Shown: piece after piece, positions 29,393 through 38,063 of the stretch
How positions within the stretch are numbered: the first letter of the stretch is position 1
Layout of the letters: every line of letters starts with the position of its first letter
Source of the DNA: a virus
Length of the DNA stretch: 49,744 nt
Strand: one strand, 5' to 3'
IMG/VR virus record: IMGVR_UViG_3300050821_007132
Location: 1-49,744 of that record
Made by a program: the position numbers and the translations under genes
Notes under the pieces: model-generated
Seen by the model: only the letters and a program-made list of their open reading frames with translations
Told to the model about the DNA's origin: nothing
Databases searched by the model: none

Positions 29393-29675
29393 CACATCAT
29401 TCGGCGCGTCGATTCTGGGTAACCAGGAAATGACCGGCGCACAAAATACGGCGAGTATTCCTACCAGCATCGCGGGGCAGTTCATCAATGCCGTTCCACA
29501 GACGGCGGGATTGGGCATTGGCGCAGCGGAAGGTGCGGCTGGAGCGAATCGAACATCCACCCAAACGCCTAGTTGGTGGGATTTGTTTTCTCAGGGACTT
29601 CGCGTCGCGGGTGGCTCGGATGCTGCTACGGCGTTTGGAGCTTCACAGGCTGGCGGTGGCGGAGGCAGTCCGTAA
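29139..29675 (+). CDS. putative virion protein, Ala/Gly-rich
   Basis: Start ATG 29139 (MGAGGSGMTSTGTESSPYAP); 178 residues. Mostly helical and Ala-rich with a Gly-rich end. It precedes two larger proteins of ejection type and overlaps the GNAT-like frame. Probably an internal virion protein, by position and composition only. Confidence 0.5.
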   Translation: MGAGGSGMTSTGTESSPYAPLIAKFAKAFLLAAKTFGQQQEEALKTGGVNANIPIINRAVDASRGAESSANQETQQALARAGLADTSFGASILGNQEMTGAQNTASIPTSIAGQFINAVPQTAGLGIGAAEGAAGANRTSTQTPSWWDLFSQGLRVAGGSDAATAFGASQAGGGGGSP

Positions 29676-30682
29676 TGGCTGCGGCGCTTGGACTTATATC
29701 TGGTCTTGGGCTTGGCGCGCTCGGTGGCTATGCCAAAGAAAAGGTTGCGCAGAAGCATCAGAGCGAAGCCGCGTGGCACGACTTCATGACTAACTCGCTC
29801 AACCAACACCCCGAAATCGCCAACACCCCCGAAGGCCAGAAACAGATAGCGCAAATCTACGGCAAGGAACACGGACCGCTCGTTCAAGGCTTTCTCCAGA
29901 TGGCGGCGACCGCCAAGCAGAAGGCCGCACAAGACTACCAGCAGAACGTCATAGGAGGCGGTGCTGTGCCCACGGCTGGCGGACCCCCAGTGGCAAGTGG
30001 GCAACCCGACACTCCTGACTCGCTACGGTCCCTTGCGCAGCGGGCTGAAGCGCATCTTGCCGACCCGCAGTACGAAAATACGTACACCAAATCTCAAAGA
30101 GAAATGGGGATGGCGCACATTAAGGATTTACTTGAGCGTGCGGATAAGTTAGAAGCCGAAGCGCAACGCGCCAAGTACGAATCACCGGAAGCGAAGGCTA
30201 CAGCGGCGACGGCCACTGAGAAAGCGAAGAAGGCTGTGGATACGTCGTCTGATGTTGTGAGCAAAGAAGCGGGTGCGGCGGCAACGATAGGCGCGGCACG
30301 TAGCGGCGCGGAGGCGCGAGCGAAACTAGCGCCGGACATCGTTGCTGGTGAAGTATCGGAGGCGGGTAAGAAATCGGCTGCGGAATCGACAGCAAAAGCA
30401 ACAGTTGCGGCGAAGCTCGGTAAGCCGTGGACGCCCAAAGACGCGCTTCAAGCTCGTACTGCCGCGACAAATCAAGCGCAGAAAGAAGTTGCGAAGGGCG
30501 GGTTGCTAGGAAGGATTTCCCCGGCATCGGGCGCTGACGTGCGCAAGCGAGCCGCTGAAATCCTAAAAGCCGAAGGTTTGGATGAAAACGGGCAGATGGT
30601 CGTTGGCGCTCACAACGTAACGGCCACCGGACCTGACGGGAAGAAGATGGTCTATCGTAGCGGTGAATGGGTTCCGATGTAG
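29675..30682 (+). CDS. internal virion/ejection-type protein
   Basis: TAATG overlap. 335 residues: a Gly/Leu-rich hydrophobic N-terminus (MAAALGLISGLGLGALGGYA), then long Ala/Lys/Glu-rich coiled-coil-like regions. This fits the DNA-ejection proteins of short-tailed phages, which pass through the tail and insert in the cell envelope. No enzymatic motif. Confidence 0.5.
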   Translation: MAAALGLISGLGLGALGGYAKEKVAQKHQSEAAWHDFMTNSLNQHPEIANTPEGQKQIAQIYGKEHGPLVQGFLQMAATAKQKAAQDYQQNVIGGGAVPTAGGPPVASGQPDTPDSLRSLAQRAEAHLADPQYENTYTKSQREMGMAHIKDLLERADKLEAEAQRAKYESPEAKATAATATEKAKKAVDTSSDVVSKEAGAAATIGAARSGAEARAKLAPDIVAGEVSEAGKKSAAESTAKATVAAKLGKPWTPKDALQARTAATNQAQKEVAKGGLLGRISPASGADVRKRAAEILKAEGLDENGQMVVGAHNVTATGPDGKKMVYRSGEWVPM

Positions 30683-32620
30683 ATGGGCGGAGCGATTCCA
30701 CCGCCGCCAGCGGGATTCAAACTTGACGTACCGCCCCCTCCCGATGGATACAAAATAGATTCTCCGGGTGACCCCGGTGTTCCGAACATTCCGCCATCTG
30801 CATCGCAGGTTGCTGACAGTGCGACTAAAACCATTGGCAAGATTATCCCTCGAATCGGTACGCAAGTCGGCGGTGCTGAGGCGGGCGCTCTCCTTGGTGC
30901 TCCGTTGGGGCCGCTCGGTTCTGTTGCGGGTGCTGCTATCGGTGGTGGTATTGGGAATGTGGTCGGTAGTAAGTTACCAGAGGCGATTGGCGGCGACCCG
31001 TCTGAATCCACGCTCCACGCTTTCGGATGGGGTGCGATACCAGAGGGCGCGGGACGTGGCATCGCAGGGGCGGTTGAATCGCGAGTAGCCAAGCGCGGCG
31101 CGAACGAAGCCTACGATGCAATAATCGACGCGCTCGATAAGGGCGCGAATCCGATGCCCGCAGAACAAGCAGGCCGCACAGCGGAAGCCCTTGGCCGCAC
31201 AACGCTTGAATCTGCGAAGCCACTCACGGGTGAGGCGCTATCTGACGCGACTAATTCTCTGCGGGACGATATTCGCGGGCCGATCACTGCGATGCGTCGG
31301 CAACTCGGCGAGCCGATTGGCGATGCGTACAAGGCGTTGAAAGAAGATCCGACGCCGCTTGACCCGAAGCAGATTGCCGATATACAGGAAGCCTCTCAGA
31401 ACGTCCGCGAGGACATGATTTCGCCGTATCCAAAGGCGAAGGCAATTCTTCAACGCATCAAGAATCTATCGCCACCGGAAGCGCCGGATTGGATGCAGCC
31501 TGCATATAAGGGCGACCATCCGCCGCGTCCAGTAACGCCCGAAGATTTCGCGGCGGTGCAGAAATATCTCGATGGAGTGAAAAACTACAAGCCGCCGACG
31601 TGGGACGACATTCGAGAACTTCGACAGGCCAATAACCAGATTCTACGCAATGCACAAGGCGGTGACATTCACGCATCGGCAGGACTCCAGCAGGCACTTG
31701 ATGAGCAGTTGATGACTAAACTGCCCGCAGGTATTAGCCGCGACCGCGAACTCTATCGTTCGTTTATGAATCGGTTCCCGTGGCGCGATGCCACTCGCCT
31801 AGATCGTATGGGCACGCCGGGAGAACTCGCTGACTACGCATTCGGTGGAACGCCTGAACGCGCAGCGGAAATAGCACAGGGCGCGAGTCCGCAAGGTAAG
31901 CAGGCTCTCAAAGAAGCATTCACGGATCGCGTTCTTCGCAACGCGAATCCCGATGCGCCGCTTGCGGACCAAGTGAAGTCAGTTCGTGAGGCGATGGCCC
32001 CGCATATCAAAAGTGGGCTGGCTGCGAGTCTGTATGGGGCTAAGAACGCTGACGAATTGCGCAACATCTTTTATCTGCCAGAGCACTTTCAGCAATGGAA
32101 GGCCGCAGTCACCATGTCCGACTTCCACGACGCAGCTATCCAAGAGATGACCGATGCGATTAAGCATCCCAAGACCGCCGATGCACTTGAGAAGGGATGG
32201 AGTCGAGTCGTGCAATCGCTACCGCCAAAGACTCGCGCGATGCTCGAACAACCCACGCTTCCCGGCGCTCAGATGCCCGTTGTGATGGGGACGGAAGAGG
32301 CTCTGACAGAAGGCGCAAAACCAGGAGCATCTAGCATCGGTGGCCGCGTCGCGCGTCGGGCTGAGTTGACGATACCGATGGCGGCGGGTCGCGTAGCCTC
32401 GACAGGCAATCCTCTATTCGCCGCAGGACAGGTCGCAACGATGGCGGGAATCATGGGCACGTCGGCGGGTTATCGCGCGCTCATGGAGAATGGCGGCGCG
32501 AGCATGGTCGGGAAGTTGTACGGGTCGCAGGGTGGCAAGGCTTCAGTGCGCGCGTTGCTCGAAACTCTTGGTGCAATCGGAACGCAGGCCGAACGAAAGG
32601 TTACATCAGACCAGAATTAG
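30683..32620 (+). CDS. large internal virion/ejection-type protein
   Basis: ATG immediately after the previous stop; 645 residues. The Pro-rich start (IPPPPAGFKLDVPPPPDGYK) and glycine-zipper-like segment (GGAEAGALLGAPLGPLGSVA) are typical of phage internal virion proteins that cross membranes; the remainder is helical. It ends convergently, overlapping the minus-strand ATP-grasp gene by 20 bases. Confidence 0.55.
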   Translation: MGGAIPPPPAGFKLDVPPPPDGYKIDSPGDPGVPNIPPSASQVADSATKTIGKIIPRIGTQVGGAEAGALLGAPLGPLGSVAGAAIGGGIGNVVGSKLPEAIGGDPSESTLHAFGWGAIPEGAGRGIAGAVESRVAKRGANEAYDAIIDALDKGANPMPAEQAGRTAEALGRTTLESAKPLTGEALSDATNSLRDDIRGPITAMRRQLGEPIGDAYKALKEDPTPLDPKQIADIQEASQNVREDMISPYPKAKAILQRIKNLSPPEAPDWMQPAYKGDHPPRPVTPEDFAAVQKYLDGVKNYKPPTWDDIRELRQANNQILRNAQGGDIHASAGLQQALDEQLMTKLPAGISRDRELYRSFMNRFPWRDATRLDRMGTPGELADYAFGGTPERAAEIAQGASPQGKQALKEAFTDRVLRNANPDAPLADQVKSVREAMAPHIKSGLAASLYGAKNADELRNIFYLPEHFQQWKAAVTMSDFHDAAIQEMTDAIKHPKTADALEKGWSRVVQSLPPKTRAMLEQPTLPGAQMPVVMGTEEALTEGAKPGASSIGGRVARRAELTIPMAAGRVASTGNPLFAAGQVATMAGIMGTSAGYRALMENGGASMVGKLYGSQGGKASVRALLETLGAIGTQAERKVTSDQN

Positions 32621-33800
32621 TGGCGTCTTCTTCCGCCTTGTCCAACTCGCTCGCGTCGAATACCAACTGATTTGCTTTCACGGTCTCTGCCGCTTCGATG
32701 CACATGGACTTGGCCTCGTCAGCGGTCTTGCCCCAGCCCAGCGCGGAGCCAAATTCCTTGTACTTGGAGTCGTGCGGGATGATCCAGACTTCGCCGTCAC
32801 GTTCGCAATAATTGTGGAAGGCAAACCGCTCCGCCATCTTCTTGGGGAACGTCACTTTGAGCCAGTTATCAGCAACCCAATCTGATTTCAGGACTATTTC
32901 GCAGAAGTAGCGGGCGTCGCCATAGTCGGGATTTTCGCCTTTCAGCACGACATCGGAGAAGTTCTGACATGCCGCCATCATCACGCCGCCAGGAGGCGAC
33001 GGCACGCGGCACGTGGCATCGGTAACGAAGATTCCGTGCTTGTTCTGGCGCATCTCGACGGAAAAGAAATTGTTGTAATCGACTGAATCGAAGTATCGAC
33101 CTAGCGCGCCAACGGCGGGCGCGTACTGTTCTGGCAATTCGGCTAGCCATCCGAAGTAGGCAGCATCCTTGCGCTCGATGCCGAGAATCGACGGCTCCGC
33201 GAATTTGCCATGAAGAACGAATGTGTCGATGCCGATTTCGACCGCATCTTCAATCGGGTCTTCGATGATAAACAGAATCGAGTCCGCTAGTTCCCCTAAC
33301 TTGTTCCGTAAGAAATTATATTCGGTAAGGAAATCCTCTCCCGACCTTGTTTCTAAATCGCCACGGAACACGCTGACCTTGACGAATTTGTCGGGGTCTT
33401 TCTCGATGAGCTTACGCGCCGCTTCAATGCCTTGAACCTGAACGGTGTTGATTACGTCGAGGTCGTTGGCAGAGAGAAACTCTTTCAGCTTCCAGCGGTC
33501 GGTTTCGAGGTCGTTGCCAGCGCCGCTGCCGAAAGTCGGTATGTCTAACGCCCGCGAGAGCCTGTCTAATCCTTCGAGGTAGAGGTCAGGGACGATGACG
33601 TGCGACGCCTTGCCGTCGAGCATAAACGCGATGGGGTCGTCTATGCGCTCGACGTTCTTGAGGCCGGTTCCGGGTGCCAGTTCGCGACTCTGCGGGAAGG
33701 CATTTACCCACGTCGAAAAATACGCAACGGGCTGGTCCTGCGCCATGCGCGCCGCAAGAGAAACGTATAATCCTGAATCGACTATTAACGGCTTCGGCAC
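32601..33800 (-). CDS. ATP-grasp-like ligase (moron)
   Basis: GTG start, 399 residues. The fold pattern resembles ATP-grasp enzymes such as PurD: an N-terminal substrate-type domain (SHVIVPDLYLEGLDRLSRAL), FGSGAGNDLETDRWKLKEFL (approach to the ATP-grasp domain), DKFVKVSVFRGD (the lysine strand that binds ATP), a central beta-sheet, and FFSVEMRQNKHGIFVTDATC (acidic metal-binding strand). ATP-grasp enzymes join a carboxylate to an amine or thiol using ATP. Substrate unknown. It is the only minus-strand gene within the structural block and has its own promoter. Confidence 0.6.
   Translation of the reverse strand: MPKPLIVDSGLYVSLAARMAQDQPVAYFSTWVNAFPQSRELAPGTGLKNVERIDDPIAFMLDGKASHVIVPDLYLEGLDRLSRALDIPTFGSGAGNDLETDRWKLKEFLSANDLDVINTVQVQGIEAARKLIEKDPDKFVKVSVFRGDLETRSGEDFLTEYNFLRNKLGELADSILFIIEDPIEDAVEIGIDTFVLHGKFAEPSILGIERKDAAYFGWLAELPEQYAPAVGALGRYFDSVDYNNFFSVEMRQNKHGIFVTDATCRVPSPPGGVMMAACQNFSDVVLKGENPDYGDARYFCEIVLKSDWVADNWLKVTFPKKMAERFAFHNYCERDGEVWIIPHDSKYKEFGSALGWGKTADEAKSMCIEAAETVKANQLVFDASELDKAEEDATNSGLM
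33545..33560 (+). repeat. dispersed palindrome, copy in ATP-grasp gene
   Basis: CTAACGCCCGCGAGAG, identical to the copy at 17036-17051; encodes LSRALD on the minus strand. Confidence 0.65.
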
Positions 33801-33806
33801 GCCGCC

Positions 33807-33835
33807 ACTTTACATCGTGCGGTCGGTAGCGTAAA
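33807..33835 (-). promoter_or_regulatory. promoter of the ATP-grasp gene
   Basis: Minus strand TTTACG (33835-33830), 17-base spacer, TAAAGT (33812-33807), six bases to GTG 33800. Each box matches 4 of 6, and the spacing equals that of the other leaderless promoters. Confidence 0.5.
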
Positions 33836-33877
33836 CCATTCTCTAACGACATTCTTAACGAACACGGAGAAATCATT

Positions 33878-34063
33878 ATGTCTCGTGGAAGAAATGAGGG
33901 ACCGGAGCAGGAGCGCATTAAGGCCGACGAAATCGCGAGCACGCGCAACGCGGGTAAGCGTGGTTCCGGCGCTGTGAACTTCGAGAAGAAGGGATTCGGC
34001 TCCGAAAAAGGAATGCAGACCAATCCAAAGAGCGGAATGCCAGCCGACAAGCACGGTATCTAA
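33878..34063 (+). CDS. 61-residue basic protein
   Basis: CGGAG before ATG. Lys/Gly-rich (NAGKRGSGAVNFEKKGFGSE) and ending in ADKHGI. Its KKG-G-G style end recalls the gene at 41817 (KKGYGG...GKKGI). May bind DNA in the head; inference only. Confidence 0.5.
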   Translation: MSRGRNEGPEQERIKADEIASTRNAGKRGSGAVNFEKKGFGSEKGMQTNPKSGMPADKHGI

Positions 34064-34438
34064 ATGGCGGTCGGGATCACCGTCGATTTCAGTTCAAATC
34101 CGTGGGTAGTGACCTACAACGGTAGTGTCACGCCGGGGCCGACACAATTCACGCTGCCCGCGCAGATTTGGCCGCTAGCGGGATACGCCGGAGCGACGTC
34201 GCCATTCTTGTGCAAGAGGCTAGTCGCTATTGGCAACGCTACGGCTCAAGGCGCGGAAATCACGCTCGAGGATAATGTCCCCAGCCCGAATGGTCCCAAC
34301 GTATTCGCCGACTTTCTAGCGACGGGCGCGGATTACGAGCCTCCGCAGGAATGGAAGCGCAACAAGGACGAAGGCGGTCCATTCGGCTGTACGGTGTCGG
34401 TATTCGCATCGGGCTGGACGCTCTACATCCATTTCTAG
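34064..34438 (+). CDS. putative structural protein, beta-rich
   Basis: ATG directly after the previous stop; 124 residues, beta pattern throughout (ITVDFSSNPWVVTYNG, CTVSVFASGWTLYIHF). Before the portal gene; may be a decoration or connector protein. No family recognised. Confidence 0.45.
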   Translation: MAVGITVDFSSNPWVVTYNGSVTPGPTQFTLPAQIWPLAGYAGATSPFLCKRLVAIGNATAQGAEITLEDNVPSPNGPNVFADFLATGADYEPPQEWKRNKDEGGPFGCTVSVFASGWTLYIHF

Positions 34439-34447
34439 GGGATCGCC

Positions 34448-34822
34448 GTGCCGGAACTACGCGCGACCTTACTTTTGGAAGTTGATGGTGTGGCACTTCC
34501 AGACTTCCCGATAATTCGACGGTACGTTGTTGCCGAATTGTCGGGCCTGAACACCATCTCTCAGCCTGCGGATAATAACACCACCTCGTATCATCCATTG
34601 CCGCAAATCACGATGCCGTCGCTCGGCGTCTTCTTGCTAACGATGGATCAGGCTCTCAATCTCAAACTGAATCTGAATACTCCCTTGCCGATGAATGCGA
34701 ATGGTCTTGTTCTGATACTCGGTACTAGCATCATTCAGGGAACACCATCGCAATCGGTCGAAGTGAACAATCCAGCTGCCGCAACAACGGCGAATGTCGG
34801 CATACTGGCTGGCGGAACCTGA
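34448..34822 (+). CDS. putative structural protein, unknown
   Basis: GTG start, 124 residues, beta-rich with an N-terminal ELRATLLLEVDGVALPDFPI. Ends by TGATG overlap with the portal gene. Function unknown. Confidence 0.45.
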   Translation: MPELRATLLLEVDGVALPDFPIIRRYVVAELSGLNTISQPADNNTTSYHPLPQITMPSLGVFLLTMDQALNLKLNLNTPLPMNANGLVLILGTSIIQGTPSQSVEVNNPAAATTANVGILAGGT

Positions 34823-36699
34823 TGCGCGAAATCTCGATACCTGGTGGCACCGGTAAGCCATTCGTCTTCAAGTCCGGTCAGCGCCAGATGCTCAAGCAGT
34901 GTCTGCAACTAGAGCACACACGCGCCTACAACTCCCGCTTCGGCGTAGACAACACGATGAAGAACGCCATCCGGCAGTATCAGGGACAGGCTCCTGAAAA
35001 GCTCGGCTGGGTGCCGTTCGAGAATGCGCCTACTATTGAAATAACGAGCGGGGCGACGCAGGCCGATCAGATTCTTTCTCAAGCAGAAGATTTAATCTTT
35101 CAGACCAATCCCATTCTCACCGTTCAGGCCCGTAAGGATGAGTTTGATGATGTGCAAGAGGACATCCAAGAACTCGTAAAGTGGGGTACGGCGAACAGTG
35201 CCAATGGTGGTCCGTGGCGCTACGAACCGGGCATGAAAGAAGGGCTAATCGACGGTGTGCAACTCGGCACGATGATTGGCTACATCCCATTCGTAAAGAG
35301 CGAACGCGTCACCGATATTCGCCGCGTGATTGATTTTGGCCCGCAGATTATGTCTATCGCACCTGAGCATTTCATCCTGCCTGCCAATGCCACGAAGGAC
35401 ATCCAGCGTGCGAAGTTTTGCACAATGGTTCAGTACATGGACAAGGATGAACTTCGGTGGCGTGCGCAAGCGGGCGAATGGATGATGGACGACGCCGCCT
35501 CCGCCGATGGAGAATCCAATATCCGCAAGGACCGACTGCGTGCGGCGGGCGTGATGGAATCCACGCCAGACGGCTCCACGCGAGTCAAAGTCGGCTACAC
35601 GTTTATCTACTTCGATTTCCACGACGGGATGGGCCAGCGCGACCTTGAAGTCGTCTGGAACATGACTTCCGGCAACATTCTGAAATGCCGGTATAATCGC
35701 TATAACTGCCGTCCCTTTGTTCTTGAGTGCTATCAGGACCGCGCGCATTTGCCGTGGGGGATCGGCGTCATGGAGATGGACGCACCCTATGGACGGCTGG
35801 CGACCGAGATTTGGAATAACCACGTCTGGAACATGATGATCTGCAATACAAAGATGTATCAGGGACCAGCGGAGGTGATGAACGAAAGCCCTGAAATCTT
35901 CCCCGGCAAGAAGTTCGATAACGACGCCGGAGAAATCAAAGCCATCGACATGGGCGAGGTGAACAATACCGGCATTCAAGCATTCCAGCTTGTAACGGGC
36001 ATGTCGTCGGCTCGTATCGGTACGAATCAGCTTACGGCTCCGCTGCGCGGCGGGAATCGCACCCCCGGCATTTCGATGTTGTCGATGTTGCAGCAGGCGA
36101 ATCGTAGATTTACGCATCCCTTCAACAACATGCGCAACTTCGGGGCGCAGTTGGCGATTCAGTGTCTCTACCGGATTCAGGAGCAAGTGAAAGGCGGTCC
36201 CGAAAAGGCCGCGACGGTAAAAGCGCTGAAGCAAATCATGGGGGACGAGAAGGCCGACAGAATCATCGCGCTCATGCGTCGCACCGACATCGAATTGACA
36301 GATGCGCTTGACGTGCAACTCACGGCGGCGAGCGTATCCGTGAATAGAGAGGCGGATCGGCAGAACATGGTAATGCTGATGACGCAGGTGATGCCGCTCT
36401 ACTGGAACGGCAAGAAGGAACTGGCGCAATTCATAGCGCAGCCGCCGTTTCCCGGAGCCAAAGAGACTGCGGAGCAAGCGGATAGGCTACTCGAAAAGCT
36501 CAAGAACAAGGTGCTGGAAACCTTCGATGAGATAGCCGATGGTCGGACGATGACAATTGACTTGTCTGCGGTAGCGCAGATGGCGGAACAGATGGATCAG
36601 CAATTCGCGCAACTCACACAGGGCCAGCCGCAGGGACAGCCACAGCCAGCACCGCAAATGCCACCACAGCCATCTCCTAACGGGACGCCGCTGCAATGA
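34822..36699 (+). CDS. portal protein
   Basis: A 625-residue product. Size, order and segments fit portal proteins of short-tailed phages: an N-terminal region QMLKQCLQLEHTRAYNSRFG, a clip/stem part PWGIGVMEMDAPYGRLATEI then WNNHVWNMMI, a conserved-type GVQLGTMIGYIP, and a Gln/Pro-rich flexible C-terminus. The portal forms the 12-subunit ring through which DNA enters and leaves and binds terminase. Followed at once by scaffold-like and capsid genes, as is usual. Confidence 0.75.
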   Translation: MREISIPGGTGKPFVFKSGQRQMLKQCLQLEHTRAYNSRFGVDNTMKNAIRQYQGQAPEKLGWVPFENAPTIEITSGATQADQILSQAEDLIFQTNPILTVQARKDEFDDVQEDIQELVKWGTANSANGGPWRYEPGMKEGLIDGVQLGTMIGYIPFVKSERVTDIRRVIDFGPQIMSIAPEHFILPANATKDIQRAKFCTMVQYMDKDELRWRAQAGEWMMDDAASADGESNIRKDRLRAAGVMESTPDGSTRVKVGYTFIYFDFHDGMGQRDLEVVWNMTSGNILKCRYNRYNCRPFVLECYQDRAHLPWGIGVMEMDAPYGRLATEIWNNHVWNMMICNTKMYQGPAEVMNESPEIFPGKKFDNDAGEIKAIDMGEVNNTGIQAFQLVTGMSSARIGTNQLTAPLRGGNRTPGISMLSMLQQANRRFTHPFNNMRNFGAQLAIQCLYRIQEQVKGGPEKAATVKALKQIMGDEKADRIIALMRRTDIELTDALDVQLTAASVSVNREADRQNMVMLMTQVMPLYWNGKKELAQFIAQPPFPGAKETAEQADRLLEKLKNKVLETFDEIADGRTMTIDLSAVAQMAEQMDQQFAQLTQGQPQGQPQPAPQMPPQPSPNGTPLQ

Positions 36700-36950
36700 A
36701 CGAAGATAAGCCCATACGCCTGATACGCGCCTGCACCGAAGACACGGCTATTCTCACAGCGCTATTGCGGTGGTTCGAGAATGAGCGTGAAAGCGTAAAG
36801 GAACGGCTGGCCGACGCGACTCTCGATTTGGAAATTCATCGTCTGCAAGGGGAAGCGCGATGCTTGCGACGACTCGGAAAATTGATGCCTACATGGACAA
36901 GAGAGAAGGGAGCGGTGGATGAACAATCGAGACTTCGCAGCGTCAGATAA
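36696..36950 (+). CDS. 84-residue protein, unknown
   Basis: ATGA overlap with the portal stop. Helical with heptad-like WFENERESVKERLADATLDL; possibly a small morphogenesis factor. No family recognised. Confidence 0.5.
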   Translation: MNEDKPIRLIRACTEDTAILTALLRWFENERESVKERLADATLDLEIHRLQGEARCLRRLGKLMPTWTREKGAVDEQSRLRSVR

Positions 36951-37140
36951 AGATTTCATAGCCGCGTGCAGGAATGCTGGAATCCCGCCGACACAGCGTC
37001 AGGCATCGAAATATCGCCTCAAGTCGGGCAAGGCATATCAGCATCGCGTCGGTTTGAATCCAGCGATTCCCGATGAATGCTTTGCGCCGCATGTTGACAA
37101 TCGCGAGACTTTAGGAATACAAGTTTCGGCAGAGCGATAA
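36919..37140 (+). CDS. 73-residue protein, unknown
   Basis: Overlaps the previous gene by 32 bases in another frame; start follows GGAGCGG. Basic, with NAGIPPTQRQASKYRLKSGK, which could be a small DNA-contact segment. Function unknown. Confidence 0.45.
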   Translation: MNNRDFAASDKDFIAACRNAGIPPTQRQASKYRLKSGKAYQHRVGLNPAIPDECFAPHVDNRETLGIQVSAER

Positions 37141-37168
37141 TATAAACTCGTTCGGAACCCCGCTAAGA

Positions 37169-37196
37169 GGCCCGACTTGCAAAAGCAGGTTGGGCC
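37169..37196 (+). promoter_or_regulatory. RNA hairpin abutting the scaffold start codon
   Basis: GGCCCGACTTGC (37169-37180), AAAA loop, GCAGGTTGGGCC (37185-37196): twelve pairs including two G-U, ending on the base before ATG 37197. The AGG inside the 3' arm is the best-placed ribosome site, so the hairpin would hide it. AAGAGG lies at the foot of the 5' arm. Confidence 0.65.
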
Positions 37197-38063
37197 ATGC
37201 CGGAAGAGACACCAGAACAGAAAGCGACGCGCGAGGCTGACGAAGCCAAGCAGCGCGAACTCGATGATCGCATTGCTCGCGGCGTAACCGCAGGCATCAA
37301 GCCTCTCATCGAGGCGATGAACGATCGTGAGAAGCCGGTTGTTCAGACCCGCACCGAAACCGTCTCCACAATCCAACGCCCAACCGACGACCAGCTTGCC
37401 AGTGCGCTGATCGACGGCAACAAGGCCGAATATGCGCGGCTGATGAACTTGGTTCGTGCTGCCGACCGTCAGGAACTTCAGCGCGAGTTGGGCACGCTGG
37501 CTTCGCAGGGCGGGTCTGCGATTAGTTCGCTATCTCAATCTCTCGCCGAGCAAGACCCCGACTACAAACGCTTCAAGAAAGAAATCGACGCAGAGATGGC
37601 GCAGTTCAAGGCGTCGAATCCCGGCGTCATCGTCACCCGCGAGCACCTCAAGATTTGCACCGACATGGTGAAATCTCGGCACATAGACGAGATCGTCAAC
37701 GAACGTCTGGAAGAGAGTCGGCGTCAGGCGCGTGAGAAAGAAGAAGCCCTGCTCCCCGACAATTCCAGCGAAACCGAAGAGCACGAGGAAGTCGAGCCTA
37801 CGTCATTGGCGGCGGCGCTTCCCGGCGATTGGAAACGGGAGTTCCGAGAGAAGGCCCGTCAGGTCGGCGGACGCACCGACGAAGAGGAACTCCGCACCAT
37901 GTCGCGCAAGCTAGGCTTCAAGGACGACGGGAGCCTCAAGAGCTTCCTGAATCGTCGCAAACAGGTTGCGGCTATCGAAGATGAAGTCGGGTCCGGTATG
38001 GGCCTCGACCGCGATTGGGTCTGGACCGACAAAGCCAAGGGAGAAGGCCATTGGGTAAACTAA
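37197..38063 (+). CDS. scaffolding-type protein
   Basis: A 288-residue, highly charged helical protein (EQKATREADEAKQRELDDRI; ERLEESRRQAREKEEALLPD) located between portal and capsid, the standard place of a scaffold. Scaffolds guide capsid assembly and leave before maturation. No protease domain is seen in it. Overlaps the next gene by 13 bases. Confidence 0.6.
   Translation: MPEETPEQKATREADEAKQRELDDRIARGVTAGIKPLIEAMNDREKPVVQTRTETVSTIQRPTDDQLASALIDGNKAEYARLMNLVRAADRQELQRELGTLASQGGSAISSLSQSLAEQDPDYKRFKKEIDAEMAQFKASNPGVIVTREHLKICTDMVKSRHIDEIVNERLEESRRQAREKEEALLPDNSSETEEHEEVEPTSLAAALPGDWKREFREKARQVGGRTDEEELRTMSRKLGFKDDGSLKSFLNRRKQVAAIEDEVGSGMGLDRDWVWTDKAKGEGHWVN

Noticed and set aside
35245-36477. 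410-codon minus-strand open frame antisense to the portal gene
   Set aside because: It is the complement of a clear portal protein, His/Arg-rich in the manner of GC-rich shadow frames, with no motif, ribosome site or promoter.
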